A stretch of 28,932 nt of DNA from a virus, in IMG/VR virus record IMGVR_UViG_3300049222_000093, positions 1 to 28,932 of that record. The stretch is one strand, 5' to 3'. The translations under genes were made by a program, and so were the position numbers. Shown here piece after piece: positions 14,009 to 22,862 of the stretch (its first letter is position 1; each line of letters begins with the position of its first letter). Under the pieces are notes generated by a model, which saw only the letters and a list, made by a program, of their open reading frames with translations, was not told the DNA's origin and did not search any database.

Positions 14009-14553
14009 TGACTAGAGGATTATCTAGTAATCTTACAACTGAGTTAGCCAATCAGAATATAAAACCTATTGTCTTAATAGAAATATTATTTCCTACTCCA
14101 CAAAGAATAACCAATCACTATAAAAATATTACACATAATTCAAACACTTATACTGCCAGTGGGCATTTATTATCTATTGGTGGTAAAGCTGAAAAATCAG
14201 AATTAGATGTCGGTAATTTTCAAATAGAATTATCAGCGGTAGATAGTGCGTTTGTATCTATTGTTTTAAATAACAATGTCAGTAATGATGAAGTCACTAT
14301 TGATATTGGGTTATTAGATAGTTCAGATGCACTAATAGACACATTTAATTATGATACAGGATTTATTGAAAGTTTTAGTATTGACACAAATACAGGAAGA
14401 TTAATTTTAAGTTGTACTTCTCACTTTGCAGATTTTAGTAGAGTGGCAGGTAGAAAAACAAATGAAGGTAGCCAACAACTATTTTTTAGTACAGATAAAG
14501 GAATGGAGTTCTCAGCATTAACAGTTCAAGATATTTTATGGGGTAGAAAATAA
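14008..14553 (+). CDS. minor tail protein, lambda gpL-like
   Basis: A 181-residue beta-rich protein. It begins with LTTELANQNIKPIVLIEILF, then ITNHYKNITHNSNTYTASGHLLSIGG, EKSELDVGNFQIELSAVD and a C-terminal RLILSCTSHFADFSRVAGRKTNEGSQQLFFSTDKGMEF. The final 'GR.TN..SQQ.FF..D.G..F' pattern is characteristic of HK97/lambda L-type tip proteins. Only one Cys is present, so the C-terminal Fe-S cluster known from lambda gpL cannot form here. The next gene is the central tip protein. Confidence 0.75.
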   Translation: MTRGLSSNLTTELANQNIKPIVLIEILFPTPQRITNHYKNITHNSNTYTASGHLLSIGGKAEKSELDVGNFQIELSAVDSAFVSIVLNNNVSNDEVTIDIGLLDSSDALIDTFNYDTGFIESFSIDTNTGRLILSCTSHFADFSRVAGRKTNEGSQQLFFSTDKGMEFSALTVQDILWGRK

Positions 14554-17414
14554 TGGCATTTTTTACAGCAATACTTGGCACAATAATTAAATCTGTTATT
14601 ACAGGATTTGCCATATCCAAAGCAGTATCTTGGTTAGCACCTAAACCAGAAATACCAGAATTTACTCAAGATGCAGAAGCCACAGGTGTTCTTGTCAATA
14701 AACAATCTAATAATGCAAATATTCCTGTTGTCTATGGTACAAGATTATTAGGCGGAACAAGAGTATTTTTAGAAACATCTGGAACAGATAATCAATACCT
14801 GTATGGTGCATTGGTCTTATGTGAAGGTGAAGTTAATGCAATTACAAAAATTCTTGTTGAAGATAAAGAAGTTACTTTTACTGGTTCTTTTAGTGATGGT
14901 GGCACTGTCACCTCTAATGATAGTAGATTTGGTGACACTATCCAAGTTCAGACTTTTTATGGAACTGATAGCCAAGTAGCATCTAGCCTTTTAACAACAT
15001 TAACATCATGGACTTCTAATCATAAATTATCTGGATTATGTTATGTAGCATTTAGAATTACTTGGGATGCTGACAAATATATTGGTATTCCAAAAATTCA
15101 AGCCTTAGTTCAAGGAAGAAAAGTAGTTAGTTATAATGCAAGTTCTGTTGCACAAACTGCCGCCTTTTCTACTAATCCTGCTTGGTGTTTATTAGATTAT
15201 TTAACGAATACTAGATATGGAAAAGGTATTGATATTACTGATATTGATATTCCTAGCTTTTACACCGCATCTGGAATAGCAGAAACTCAAGTTACTCCTT
15301 ATTCTGGTGCTAGTGATATCAACTTATTTGATTGTAATGCAGTCATTGATACAGGACAGAAACTAATAGATAACACAAGAACACTTCTTAAAGGAATGAG
15401 AGGTTTTTTACCTTACGCACAGGGTAAATATAAATTAATTATTGAAACCACTGGTTCAAGTGTCTTAACACTAAACGAAGATAATATTATAGGTGGAATT
15501 AAGGTATCAAGTGAAAGAAAAAATGAAAAATACAATAGAGTTCAAGCAAACTTTATAAACCCAGATAAGAACTATCAAAGCGACACGATTGTTTATGACA
15601 CCGACCATGCCACATTAAAGACTGCTGATGGTGGTTTCTTACAAGAAGGTGTTATTGATTTACCAACAATTACTAATCCTTATCAAGCCTTAGAGTTTGG
15701 TGAAATTGTCTTACAAAGAAGCAGAAACAATTTAGGTTTAGAATTAACTGCTAATTATACAGCTATGAACTTAGCTATTGGTGATATCGTGGCAGTCACT
15801 TCAACTATTACAGGAATGTCAGCAAAACCATTTAGGGTAGTGGGTATGGCAATCAATCCTTCTTTTGAAGTAGCTTTATCTTTAATAGAGCATCAAGATG
15901 CTTGGTACACTTTTAGTGAAAAAGATGAAGTAGCTACAATACCAGATACTTCATTCCCAGACCCATTTACAGTTCAACCACCTGCTTCAATAACATTGAG
16001 TGATGATTTAGTGGAGTACAATGATGGAACAGTTATTACTAGATTATTAATTACTGTTGGTGATTCACCAGATGCTTTTGCTGATGATTTTGAGATTGAG
16101 GTAAAACAGACTTTAGACAAAGACGGAAATGCAGTTGTTGATGATTACAGATTAGTATCTCAAGGTAAAGCATTAGAATATCAATTATTAAATGCTATTG
16201 ATGGTGCTACTTATGAAGTAAGAGCAAGAGCTATCAACAGTATTGGTGTTAAATCTACTTATGTCACAGGAACGCATAAAGTTATTGGTGCAACATTACC
16301 ACCTGCCAATGTAGAAGAATTTTCAATTTCTTTAATAGGCAGTGACCAGATGCAATTATCTTGGTTGCCTGTTAGTGACCTAGATGTCGAAAGTTATGAA
16401 ATACGTTATCAAAAAGTATCAAGTGGTTATTCATGGTTTAATTCTACTGATTTAGTTCGTGTACCTAGAAGAAGTGCCAACAGTATTATTTTAAATAAAA
16501 TAGACCCACCATTTACTTTGGGTATTAAAGCTATTGATAAACTAGGGAATGAAAGTCTTGAACCTGCATTAATCGTATCTAGTAATGTCACTGCTCAAGG
16601 TTATCAATTAATTAATAGTATTTCAGAACACCCTACATTTGAAGGCACTTTTACCAATACCTTTAAAAGAACAGAAACAGGAACGATAGCAGGGGATAAT
16701 GTTATCACTTTAGACACAATCAGCACATTTGATGAAAAAACAGGATTATTTGATGCTGTGCCTTCTGGATATGTATTTGAAACAGGTGGAATAGATAAAA
16801 ACATTATTGGTAGCGGATTTTATGATTTTAATTCTACTTTTACTTTGCCTTTTGTTTTTGATGCTACATTTAAAATTCAATTAGATATGGTATCTGACGA
16901 CCCATATGACTTATTTGATTTTGGTAGAGGTGAAACCTTATTTGAAAATGCCAAAGCACCTTTTGATGGTAATTTGCCCACAAATGCAGGAACTAATATT
17001 CAAATTGGTGCTAGTGAAAGTAGTCTTGATGATATATCTACATTTACATCTGTTGCACAACAAGGAACATTTAGGGGTAAATTCTTTAAATTTAGAGCAA
17101 GACTAATATCATTAAACAATCAATCCAGAGCCTTAGTGAAAGGATTAACAGTATCTTTAAACTTACAGAATAGAACAGAAACAGGTGATGATTTATCAAG
17201 TGGTGCAGGAACTTACAGTGTTACCTTTACTAATCCTTTCTATGCAACACCTAATGTGAATGTGACAGGACAAGATATGGCAACAGGTGATTATTTTGTA
17301 GTCACGAATAAATCTGTTAATGGTTTTGATATTACATTTAACAATTCAAGCGATACTGCTATTTCAAGAACTTTTGACTATCAAGCAAGTGGTTATGGGT
17401 TGAAATCTGCATGA
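14553..17414 (+). CDS. central tail tip / host specificity protein (lambda gpJ-like)
   Basis: A 953-residue protein, the largest in the window. A hydrophobic N-terminal segment (FFTAILGTIIKSVITGFAISKAVSWL) is followed by NIPVVYGTRLLGGTRVF, and LTSWTSNHKLSGLCYVAFRITWDADKYIGIPKIQALVQGRKV, the classical 'N.P..YG..R..G......' and 'G.P.I...V.GRKV' features of gpJ-type tail hubs. Fibronectin type III-like segments lie at about 485-580 and 585-680. The C-terminal third (about 700-953) is beta-rich and probably carries the fibre-attachment or receptor end. It forms the central hub and needle base and contacts the host envelope. The gene ends at 17414. Confidence 0.9.
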   Translation: MAFFTAILGTIIKSVITGFAISKAVSWLAPKPEIPEFTQDAEATGVLVNKQSNNANIPVVYGTRLLGGTRVFLETSGTDNQYLYGALVLCEGEVNAITKILVEDKEVTFTGSFSDGGTVTSNDSRFGDTIQVQTFYGTDSQVASSLLTTLTSWTSNHKLSGLCYVAFRITWDADKYIGIPKIQALVQGRKVVSYNASSVAQTAAFSTNPAWCLLDYLTNTRYGKGIDITDIDIPSFYTASGIAETQVTPYSGASDINLFDCNAVIDTGQKLIDNTRTLLKGMRGFLPYAQGKYKLIIETTGSSVLTLNEDNIIGGIKVSSERKNEKYNRVQANFINPDKNYQSDTIVYDTDHATLKTADGGFLQEGVIDLPTITNPYQALEFGEIVLQRSRNNLGLELTANYTAMNLAIGDIVAVTSTITGMSAKPFRVVGMAINPSFEVALSLIEHQDAWYTFSEKDEVATIPDTSFPDPFTVQPPASITLSDDLVEYNDGTVITRLLITVGDSPDAFADDFEIEVKQTLDKDGNAVVDDYRLVSQGKALEYQLLNAIDGATYEVRARAINSIGVKSTYVTGTHKVIGATLPPANVEEFSISLIGSDQMQLSWLPVSDLDVESYEIRYQKVSSGYSWFNSTDLVRVPRRSANSIILNKIDPPFTLGIKAIDKLGNESLEPALIVSSNVTAQGYQLINSISEHPTFEGTFTNTFKRTETGTIAGDNVITLDTISTFDEKTGLFDAVPSGYVFETGGIDKNIIGSGFYDFNSTFTLPFVFDATFKIQLDMVSDDPYDLFDFGRGETLFENAKAPFDGNLPTNAGTNIQIGASESSLDDISTFTSVAQQGTFRGKFFKFRARLISLNNQSRALVKGLTVSLNLQNRTETGDDLSSGAGTYSVTFTNPFYATPNVNVTGQDMATGDYFVVTNKSVNGFDITFNNSSDTAISRTFDYQASGYGLKSA

Positions 17415-17434
17415 TTATAAGGTATTAAAAAGTA

Positions 17435-17746
17435 ATGTCACAAGTTTCACAAATTACGATAGATAACGTAGCTTTTGGTACTTTTAGAAGTAATTTAAAC
17501 GATACTTTAAACGCACTTAATTCTCAGCATATTGGAAGCACTGCACCGACTTCAGCAGTTGCAGGTACTATTTGGATTGACAACAGTGCCACTAATACAT
17601 TATCTGTAAAGATATATGATGGTGCTGATAGCTTAGAATTATTTTCTATTAACACATCAACAAACGCAATAACACTACCAAGTGGGATTTCGGTTACTGA
17701 AAGTGACCCAAACAGTATTCCATTTGCAGTAGCTTTAGGGAGTTAA
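17435..17746 (+). CDS. tail fibre-associated protein, 103 aa
   Basis: A short fibre-type protein. Its first half, FGTFRSNLNDTLNALNSQHIGSTAPTSAVAGTIWIDNSATNTLSVKIYDGAD, is a recognisable module that begins many marine phage fibres ('R..LN..L.AL.......PTSAV.GT.W.D......K.YDG.D'), used as a virion-binding element. Here it stands alone with a short tail, so it may be a fibre base or adaptor on the tip protein. The ribosome site is weak. Confidence 0.65.
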   Translation: MSQVSQITIDNVAFGTFRSNLNDTLNALNSQHIGSTAPTSAVAGTIWIDNSATNTLSVKIYDGADSLELFSINTSTNAITLPSGISVTESDPNSIPFAVALGS

Positions 17747-17748
17747 AT

Positions 17749-18069
17749 ATGGCTAATAATTTTAATGATGCTCAAATTTCTTTAACAGACGCAACACTTA
17801 CTGATGTCTATACTGCAACAAACAAATCTTTAGTTATTGCAGGAACAGTCGCAAATACGACTACAACATCAATGAATGTTTCTATTAAGAAATACGATAG
17901 TTCAGCAACAGCAGGAAAATTTATATTTGAAAATGTACCACTACCAAGTGGCTCATCTTTAGAATTACCAAAGGTTGTATTACAGACATCTGATAAAATC
18001 CAAGCACAAACAGATGACGCATCTGGCAACTGTGATATTCACCTTCAACTACTAACAGATGTGAGTTAA
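17749..18069 (+). CDS. tail fibre-region protein, 106 aa
   Basis: A 106-residue beta-rich protein (NNFNDAQISLTDATLTDVYTATNKSLVIAGTVANTTTTSMNVSIKKYDSS...). The 'T.VYTAT..S.VIAG.VANTTT....V.IKKYD' layout predicts a beta-sandwich like small virion attachment proteins in marine phage fibre regions. It starts two bases after the previous stop and ends two before the next start. The function is inferred only from position between the tail tip and fibres. Confidence 0.6.
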   Translation: MANNFNDAQISLTDATLTDVYTATNKSLVIAGTVANTTTTSMNVSIKKYDSSATAGKFIFENVPLPSGSSLELPKVVLQTSDKIQAQTDDASGNCDIHLQLLTDVS

Positions 18070-18071
18070 GT

Positions 18072-18698
18072 ATGGCAGGTTATATTGGAAACTTTCCGAC
18101 TGCTATACCCCTCAGTGGTACTGATATTGCTGACGGAACTATTACAAATTCAGATTTAGCTAATTCTTCAGTCACTGTTAATGGAACATCTATATCTCTA
18201 GGTGCTAGTGGAACAATATCAGCAGGTATTACCGAAGCAGACCAATGGAGATTAACTACAACTTTTAGTGCAACAACTGGAAGTACCCAAGTTATAACAA
18301 GTAATTTAGAAAGAGTAGATGGTTCAGGTCAAGGAACTTTAGGTAGTGGTATGACGGAAAGTTCTGGTGTTTTTACTTTTCCCTCTACAGGAATATACTT
18401 AGTTAGATTTGGAATATATACATTTGATAATAATGTATGGACTTATTGTTATAACAAAATTGAAGTAACTACTAATAATTCTACTTATAATAATCGTGCA
18501 TTTGGCTCAACATCAATGACAGGAACTATGAGTAACTACCCAGAACAATCTACTTTAATTGATACCTTAGTTGATGTGACTGATACGGCAAATGTAAAAG
18601 TAAGATTTGCATATACTACACCTGAAACGATATCTATTGCGGGTGATACAGATGCAAATAAAACTTATTTTACATTTATTAGATTAGGAGATACATAA
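18072..18698 (+). CDS. tail fibre, 208 aa (first fibre of three)
   Basis: A short fibre. The N-terminus GYIGNFPTAIPLSGTDIADGTITNSDLANSSVTVNGTSISLGASGTISAGI is a trimer-forming collagen-like repeat segment common in marine phage fibres. Residues about 60-208 form a C1q/TNF-like beta-sandwich (ATTGSTQVITSNLERVDGSGQG...FTFPSTGIYLVRFGIYTFDNN...TYFTFIRLGDT), the likely receptor-binding head. It is followed with a one-base overlap by a 93-aa chaperone-like gene. Confidence 0.72.
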   Translation: MAGYIGNFPTAIPLSGTDIADGTITNSDLANSSVTVNGTSISLGASGTISAGITEADQWRLTTTFSATTGSTQVITSNLERVDGSGQGTLGSGMTESSGVFTFPSTGIYLVRFGIYTFDNNVWTYCYNKIEVTTNNSTYNNRAFGSTSMTGTMSNYPEQSTLIDTLVDVTDTANVKVRFAYTTPETISIAGDTDANKTYFTFIRLGDT

Positions 18699-18979
18699 TG
18701 GAAAGACCAATACACATTGAAGATTATTTAGTATCTTTACACACAGGACAATGGTTTGGGTGGAGTGATGCAAAAAACAAAGTTTACTCAAACCTCATCA
18801 TTCACGATAGTTCTAAAACAAAACCAACAGAACAAGAATGTATTGATGGATTGACTCAACTACAGGCAGATTATGACCAAGCAATCATTGATAGAGAAAA
18901 CAACAAAACATCAGCTAAACAAAAATTACAAGATTTAGGTTTGACTGTTGAAGAAATAAAGGACACATTCGGATTATGA
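18698..18979 (+). CDS. putative fibre assembly chaperone or tail accessory, 93 aa
   Basis: A 93-residue acidic protein: MERPIHIEDYLVSLHTGQWFGWSDAKNKVYSNLIIHD, then a helical region (QECIDGLTQLQADYDQAIIDRENNKTSAKQKLQDLGLTVEEIKDTFGL). A small N-terminal beta part plus a C-terminal helical tail, immediately downstream of a fibre gene, is the layout of tail fibre assembly proteins. The identification is by position and layout. It overlaps the next fibre gene by 4 bases (ATGA). Confidence 0.5.
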   Translation: MERPIHIEDYLVSLHTGQWFGWSDAKNKVYSNLIIHDSSKTKPTEQECIDGLTQLQADYDQAIIDRENNKTSAKQKLQDLGLTVEEIKDTFGL

Positions 18980-19830
18980 GTTATATAGGTCGTTCCCCCC
19001 AAATAGGTGCATATCACAAGTTAGATGCAATCACCACAGACGGCAGTGCATCTTACACAATGCAATTAGATAGTGCTAACTTTGTTCCAGAAAGTGTTAA
19101 TCATTTAATCGTATCTGTTAATGGTGTTATCCAAGCACCTACTGATTCTTTTACAGTAAGTGGCTCAACAATTACTTTTGCATCTTCATTAAGTGTATCT
19201 GACACTATTGATTTTATTATGGCATTAGGAAATGTTTTAGATATTGGAGTACCGAGTGATGCAACTATCTCTACTGCAAAAATTCAAGATAGTGCAGTGA
19301 CTAACGCAAAATTACAAAACAGTTCAATTACACTAAATGGTAGTGCGGTATCATTGGGTGGGAGTGCTACTGTGGGTGGAAGTAATACACCCGCATTTGA
19401 TGTAACCAGAACATCTAATCAATCAGTTTTAAGTAATACTTGGACAAAAATTCAATTTAATGTTGAAAAATTTGATACTGATAATTGTTTTGATAGCACG
19501 ACTAATTATCGTTTTACACCAACAGAATCAGGAAAATATTATTTAAATGCAACTGTTTTAACAGAAAGCGTAAGTGATAATGTTCATCAGTTTGAGATAA
19601 GGATATATAAAAATGGGGTATATCATAAGTTAGTTAATATCAATGGAATTGGACTATCTGCATACAATGATATTTCTCAAAGTATTTCAGCTATTGTAGA
19701 AGCAAATGGAACTTCAGATTATTTTGAAGTGTATGTCAAAATTAAAGGTGACCAAGGACAGACACAAGGGATTGAAGTAGATACTGCTAGGTCATTGTGG
19801 TTTTCTGGGTACAAATTAGTAGGAGCATAA
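18976..19830 (+). CDS. tail fibre, 284 aa (second fibre of three)
   Basis: The N-terminal module MSYIGRSPQIGAYHKLDAIT, followed by SASYTMQLDSANFVPESVNHLIVSVNGVIQAPTDSFTVSGSTITF and ending LGNVLDIG, is a highly characteristic marine phage fibre domain (virion-anchoring, about 1-92). A repeat segment (ISTAKIQDSAVTNAKLQNSSITLNGSAVSLGG, about 97-128) is similar to that of the first fibre. The C-terminal beta-sandwich (about 137-284), which ends ARSLWFSGYKLVG, is C1q-like. Likely a receptor-binding fibre. Confidence 0.8.
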   Translation: MSYIGRSPQIGAYHKLDAITTDGSASYTMQLDSANFVPESVNHLIVSVNGVIQAPTDSFTVSGSTITFASSLSVSDTIDFIMALGNVLDIGVPSDATISTAKIQDSAVTNAKLQNSSITLNGSAVSLGGSATVGGSNTPAFDVTRTSNQSVLSNTWTKIQFNVEKFDTDNCFDSTTNYRFTPTESGKYYLNATVLTESVSDNVHQFEIRIYKNGVYHKLVNINGIGLSAYNDISQSISAIVEANGTSDYFEVYVKIKGDQGQTQGIEVDTARSLWFSGYKLVGA

Positions 19831-19831
19831 T

Positions 19832-20152
19832 ATGGCAAGTCTAGATACAAAAATAAAATTATACATAGAGGAAAACTCTGAAACTTGGGATGATACAAAA
19901 ATATCTTTGCAAGATGACGGACAAGGTGCATATATTAATGAATGGACATATAGTTTTTCTAAACCAACAGATGCACAACTAGACGCATTAGAAAGTGATG
20001 CTGATGATTATGAATTTAATCTAGGTCAAATTGCAAAACGCAAAGCAGAATACGGAAGTGCTGACAAGCAAATGGAAAATATTATAGAAAATGGTTTAGA
20101 AGCAGAACAGACTAGAATACAATCAATCAAGGATAAATATCCTAAGAGGTAA
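19832..20152 (+). CDS. putative fibre assembly chaperone, 106 aa
   Basis: A 106-residue acidic protein starting 2 bases after the second fibre's stop. The N-terminal part is SLDTKIKLYIEENSETWDDTKISLQDDGQGAYINEWTYSF, the middle is a linker, and the end is QIAKRKAEYGSADKQMENIIENGLEAEQTRIQSIKDKYPKR. The 'KR.AEYGS.D.Q......G' signature is familiar from phage tail assembly-type proteins (RxxEYPSxxxQLD). The context after a fibre supports a chaperone role. Confidence 0.55.
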   Translation: MASLDTKIKLYIEENSETWDDTKISLQDDGQGAYINEWTYSFSKPTDAQLDALESDADDYEFNLGQIAKRKAEYGSADKQMENIIENGLEAEQTRIQSIKDKYPKR

Positions 20153-20154
20153 AT

Positions 20155-20670
20155 ATGGCATTAATAACAATAGGCAGTAATGGTTTAGGAGCAGGTGTAG
20201 GTGGTGGTATCTTTGAAAGTCAATTACTTCACGTTCAAGACCAAAAATCATTAAGCACAGATGGTGGAACTTCAACAGGTGGTTTTCAAACAAGAGATTT
20301 AAACACTGTAGTCACTAATGAAATTACAGGTGCTAGTTTATCTAGTAATCAAATAACTTTACCTGCAGGAACATATTATTGTATTGCTTCATCTACTTGT
20401 TGTAAGGCGAGTAATAATCAATTATTTGTAAGAAATACAACAGATAGTAATGCTACATTATTAGTAGGAAGGTCTGATTCTCTTGGTGCAGGTGATAACG
20501 ATGGTAATAGCACTTTTGTAAATGGAAGATTTACTATATCAGCACAAAAGATAATTGATATTTACCATTTTACCAATACAGGATTAGCTACTACTGGTTT
20601 AGGAAGGCAACAACCATTTGGTAGTGATTATAATGTTTATACAGATGTGCAAATATGGAAGGTAGCATAA
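20155..20670 (+). CDS. tail fibre / receptor-binding tip, 171 aa (third fibre of three)
   Basis: A 171-residue protein: ALITIGSNGLGAGVGGGIFESQLLHVQDQKSLSTDGGTSTGGFQTRDLNTVVTNEITGASLSSNQITLPAGTYY, then SSTCCKASNNQLFVRNTTD and a beta-rich end (YNVYTDVQIWKVA). This sandwich domain is one I associate with fibre tips and structural proteins of marine phages. A CC pair (Cys82-Cys83 region) is noticeable. It lacks the anchoring N-terminus of the second fibre, so it may attach through another protein. Its stop overlaps the next start by one base. Confidence 0.7.
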   Translation: MALITIGSNGLGAGVGGGIFESQLLHVQDQKSLSTDGGTSTGGFQTRDLNTVVTNEITGASLSSNQITLPAGTYYCIASSTCCKASNNQLFVRNTTDSNATLLVGRSDSLGAGDNDGNSTFVNGRFTISAQKIIDIYHFTNTGLATTGLGRQQPFGSDYNVYTDVQIWKVA

Positions 20671-21008
20671 TGGCTTGGGTAAAAATTGAAAATAATATAG
20701 TCGTACAAAAACAACCTTATCAAGAAGATGGATTTGTAGAAGTAGCAGATACAGTTATCTGTGGTATGGAACAAGTCGGCGATAGTTTTGTTGTACCCCC
20801 TCAATCCTTTGATAGTGCTATGGCAAATTTAAGAGCAAAAAGAGATGCACTTCTTATTCAATCTGATTGGGAAGTGATTAAAGCAAAAGAAACAGGTGCT
20901 ACATTATCAGCAGGTTTTAAAACATATAGACAAGCACTAAGAGATATAACAGAAAATCTTACTACTGTTGAAGAAGTAGAAGCAGTAGTCTTTCCAGATA
21001 AACCCTAA
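20670..21008 (+). CDS. putative fibre chaperone, 112 aa
   Basis: ATG 20670 is chosen over the in-frame ATG at 20655 because it makes the usual one-base TAATG overlap with the third fibre. The C-terminal half, FDSAMANLRAKRDALLIQSDWEVIKAKETGATLSAGFKTYRQALRDITENL, has the 'RD.LL..SDW....A......L......YRQALRD' signature of DUF4376/tail assembly-type proteins. It is the third copy of a fibre plus chaperone arrangement. The N-terminus is a small beta domain. Confidence 0.65.
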   Translation: MAWVKIENNIVVQKQPYQEDGFVEVADTVICGMEQVGDSFVVPPQSFDSAMANLRAKRDALLIQSDWEVIKAKETGATLSAGFKTYRQALRDITENLTTVEEVEAVVFPDKP

Positions 21009-21562
21009 TGAAAAAGGACTGGTTTTTATGGTTATGTTCAATAACCCTAATTACCTTAGTCTTAGCTTTAGGATTTAGTAAAAAATCTTATGCAGAAACA
21101 AATACTGTTAGTTCTACGGTAGTTAATAATACTCCCCCTACTGCTAATTCCCCTGCCATCAATATAGTCAATAGTGATATTTGTAAATCTGGTGTAAGTG
21201 GTGCTATTCAATCTAATGTAATTGGATTTAGTACAGGTGTCACCATTACTGATATGAACTGTGAAAGAATTAAATTAGCAAGAAGCCTTTACTCTATGGG
21301 AATGAAAGTTGCAGGTGTTTCTATTCTTTGCCAAGACGCAAGAGTGTTTGATGCTATGATTATGAGTGGTACACCTTGTCCATATATGTCATCTATTGGT
21401 GAAGATGCACTTGATTTATGGGAACAAAATCCAGATAAAGTTCCTCAAGGCAGTACAGCTTTAATTAAACCAGAGCCAATTAAAGAGCCAACAAAAGAAG
21501 GGGATTGGGATGCAATCAAAGATTTTGGTCTTATTGCTCTTGGTATGCTTCTCATATTCTAA
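21008..21562 (+). CDS. exported protein, 184 aa, with signal peptide
   Basis: Residues 1-29 are a Sec signal peptide (KK, then WFLWLCSITLITLVLALGF, then SKKSYA with likely cleavage after A29). The mature part holds NTVSSTVVNNTPPTANSPAINIVNSDICKSGVSGAIQSNVIGFSTGVTITDMNCERIKLARSLYSMGMKVAGVSILCQDARVF, with four Cys in the mature region that could form two disulfides. The C-terminus is hydrophobic (DFGLIALGMLLIF), a possible membrane anchor. I recall this protein type from marine phages, where its function is unknown. It acts outside the cytoplasm, in the periplasm or membrane. The last 53 bases overlap the next gene in another frame. Confidence 0.7.
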   Translation: MKKDWFLWLCSITLITLVLALGFSKKSYAETNTVSSTVVNNTPPTANSPAINIVNSDICKSGVSGAIQSNVIGFSTGVTITDMNCERIKLARSLYSMGMKVAGVSILCQDARVFDAMIMSGTPCPYMSSIGEDALDLWEQNPDKVPQGSTALIKPEPIKEPTKEGDWDAIKDFGLIALGMLLIF

Positions 21563-22862
21563 GGCTCAAGACTGTTCCACTGATACAATAGGTTTATGTA
21601 CTCCCTCAGTCACAGATGTGATTGTAGAGGATAAAGTCATTGAAGAAGATACCGATAGTACAGGTATTACTATTATTGAGACTATAACCACTACAACAAC
21701 AACAACCACAGTCACTAATCAAGATAGTGGTGATTTGTTAGATGGAAGTAATGGATTTGTCAGTACATCTAAAGAGGGTGATATGGACTATGATTGGGGT
21801 GGACAGGGAAGTGCGTCTATGCCTACAGGAACATATTGTGGTGAATTAGGCACAGATAGATGTGCTGAGATTACAGATGCAAATCTAACTACTTTTTACC
21901 AAGTTATAGATATTTCAGAACTAGATATTAATTATGGTGGTGAAACTCAATACACGATTAAAGTAGATAAACAGGATAAAGAAGATTCTATTTATATGAA
22001 AGTTATCGGTAGAAACGGAACGACTGAAATCTTTAATGGTACTGATGTTTTATCAGCAACAGGAATAGATAGTGGCTATCAGCAATATTCTGGTAATTTT
22101 GATTTTTCTGGAAAACTAACAAACATTATTGTTGAGGTAGGTGGCAGAGATATTAACTTAGCAGTCGGTGTTGTCTTTGATGATGTGACTATTAATGTTC
22201 TCTACAATGTTATTGAAACAATAATCACCCAAGAGATTACAAAGTTAGAAACTTTTATCGCTTTGAATTTAGACCAACCAGAAATGATTGATGTCGCCAA
22301 AGATGTTTTTGAATTTAATGATATTAAGAAGCAAGATAATTTTATTATGTTTGAGCCTATAGAACCAGAACCTATGGAAATATCTTATGAAACTATTGAA
22401 GCTGAATTAGACGCACCTGTTGTTGAAGAAATAAAAATAGAAGAAGCACCTATGGAAGAAATCATAGAAGTTGAAATGGAAGAAGTTGTAGAAGAAATTG
22501 TAGAAGAACCTGTAGAGGAAATAGAAGTAGCAAAGGTTGATGAACCTGTTGAAGAAACAAAAGAAGAACCTAAAAAAGAAGTAGAAGAAACCAAACAAGA
22601 AAAAGCTAATAAGATAGTCAAGAAAATGGGTGATAAAGGTAAATATGATGCCAACAATCAAACAAAGACTTTAGTTGTGATGCAAGTATTAGCTGATAGT
22701 AAAAGTTTCTTTGAACAACCACAATTACCTCAGATACAAGGATTTTTTGATAATAGAACTTTGCCAGATGGTGAAATAGTTGATAATAATATCCTCATGT
22801 ACAACTTGTTTATGAACAATGATTTAGCACATAATGAATTGGTGGATAGTCAATGGAAGTAG
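21510..22862 (+). CDS. exported protein, 450 aa, with acidic Glu/Pro/Lys-rich C-terminal stretch
   Basis: Starts with a clear signal peptide MQSKILVLLLLVCFSYSKAQ (likely cleavage after A19). A Thr-rich segment (ETITTTTTTTTVTNQDSG) follows, then a beta-rich domain (about 80-240), a linker, and a long region of Glu/Val/Pro/Lys repeats (about 305-375, such as PMEEIIEVEMEEVVEEIVEE). A more ordered C-terminus includes TKTLVVMQVLADSKSFFEQPQLPQ. The extended acidic region recalls periplasm-spanning linkers such as that of TonB, but this is only likeness. It overlaps the preceding gene by 53 bases and the next by 10. Function unknown. Confidence 0.7.
   Translation: MQSKILVLLLLVCFSYSKAQDCSTDTIGLCTPSVTDVIVEDKVIEEDTDSTGITIIETITTTTTTTTVTNQDSGDLLDGSNGFVSTSKEGDMDYDWGGQGSASMPTGTYCGELGTDRCAEITDANLTTFYQVIDISELDINYGGETQYTIKVDKQDKEDSIYMKVIGRNGTTEIFNGTDVLSATGIDSGYQQYSGNFDFSGKLTNIIVEVGGRDINLAVGVVFDDVTINVLYNVIETIITQEITKLETFIALNLDQPEMIDVAKDVFEFNDIKKQDNFIMFEPIEPEPMEISYETIEAELDAPVVEEIKIEEAPMEEIIEVEMEEVVEEIVEEPVEEIEVAKVDEPVEETKEEPKKEVEETKQEKANKIVKKMGDKGKYDANNQTKTLVVMQVLADSKSFFEQPQLPQIQGFFDNRTLPDGEIVDNNILMYNLFMNNDLAHNELVDSQWK

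Noticed and set aside
20655-20669. Earlier in-frame ATG for the 112-aa fibre chaperone-like gene.
   Set aside because: It would add MEGSI by reading into the end of the fibre gene and break the one-base TAATG overlap seen throughout the late block.
22385-22661. Two long minus-strand open frames rich in Ser or Phe.
   Set aside because: They are antisense shadows of the Glu-rich repeat region of the 450-aa gene: GAA/GAG codons read backward as Phe/Ser codons. No ribosome site or promoter.
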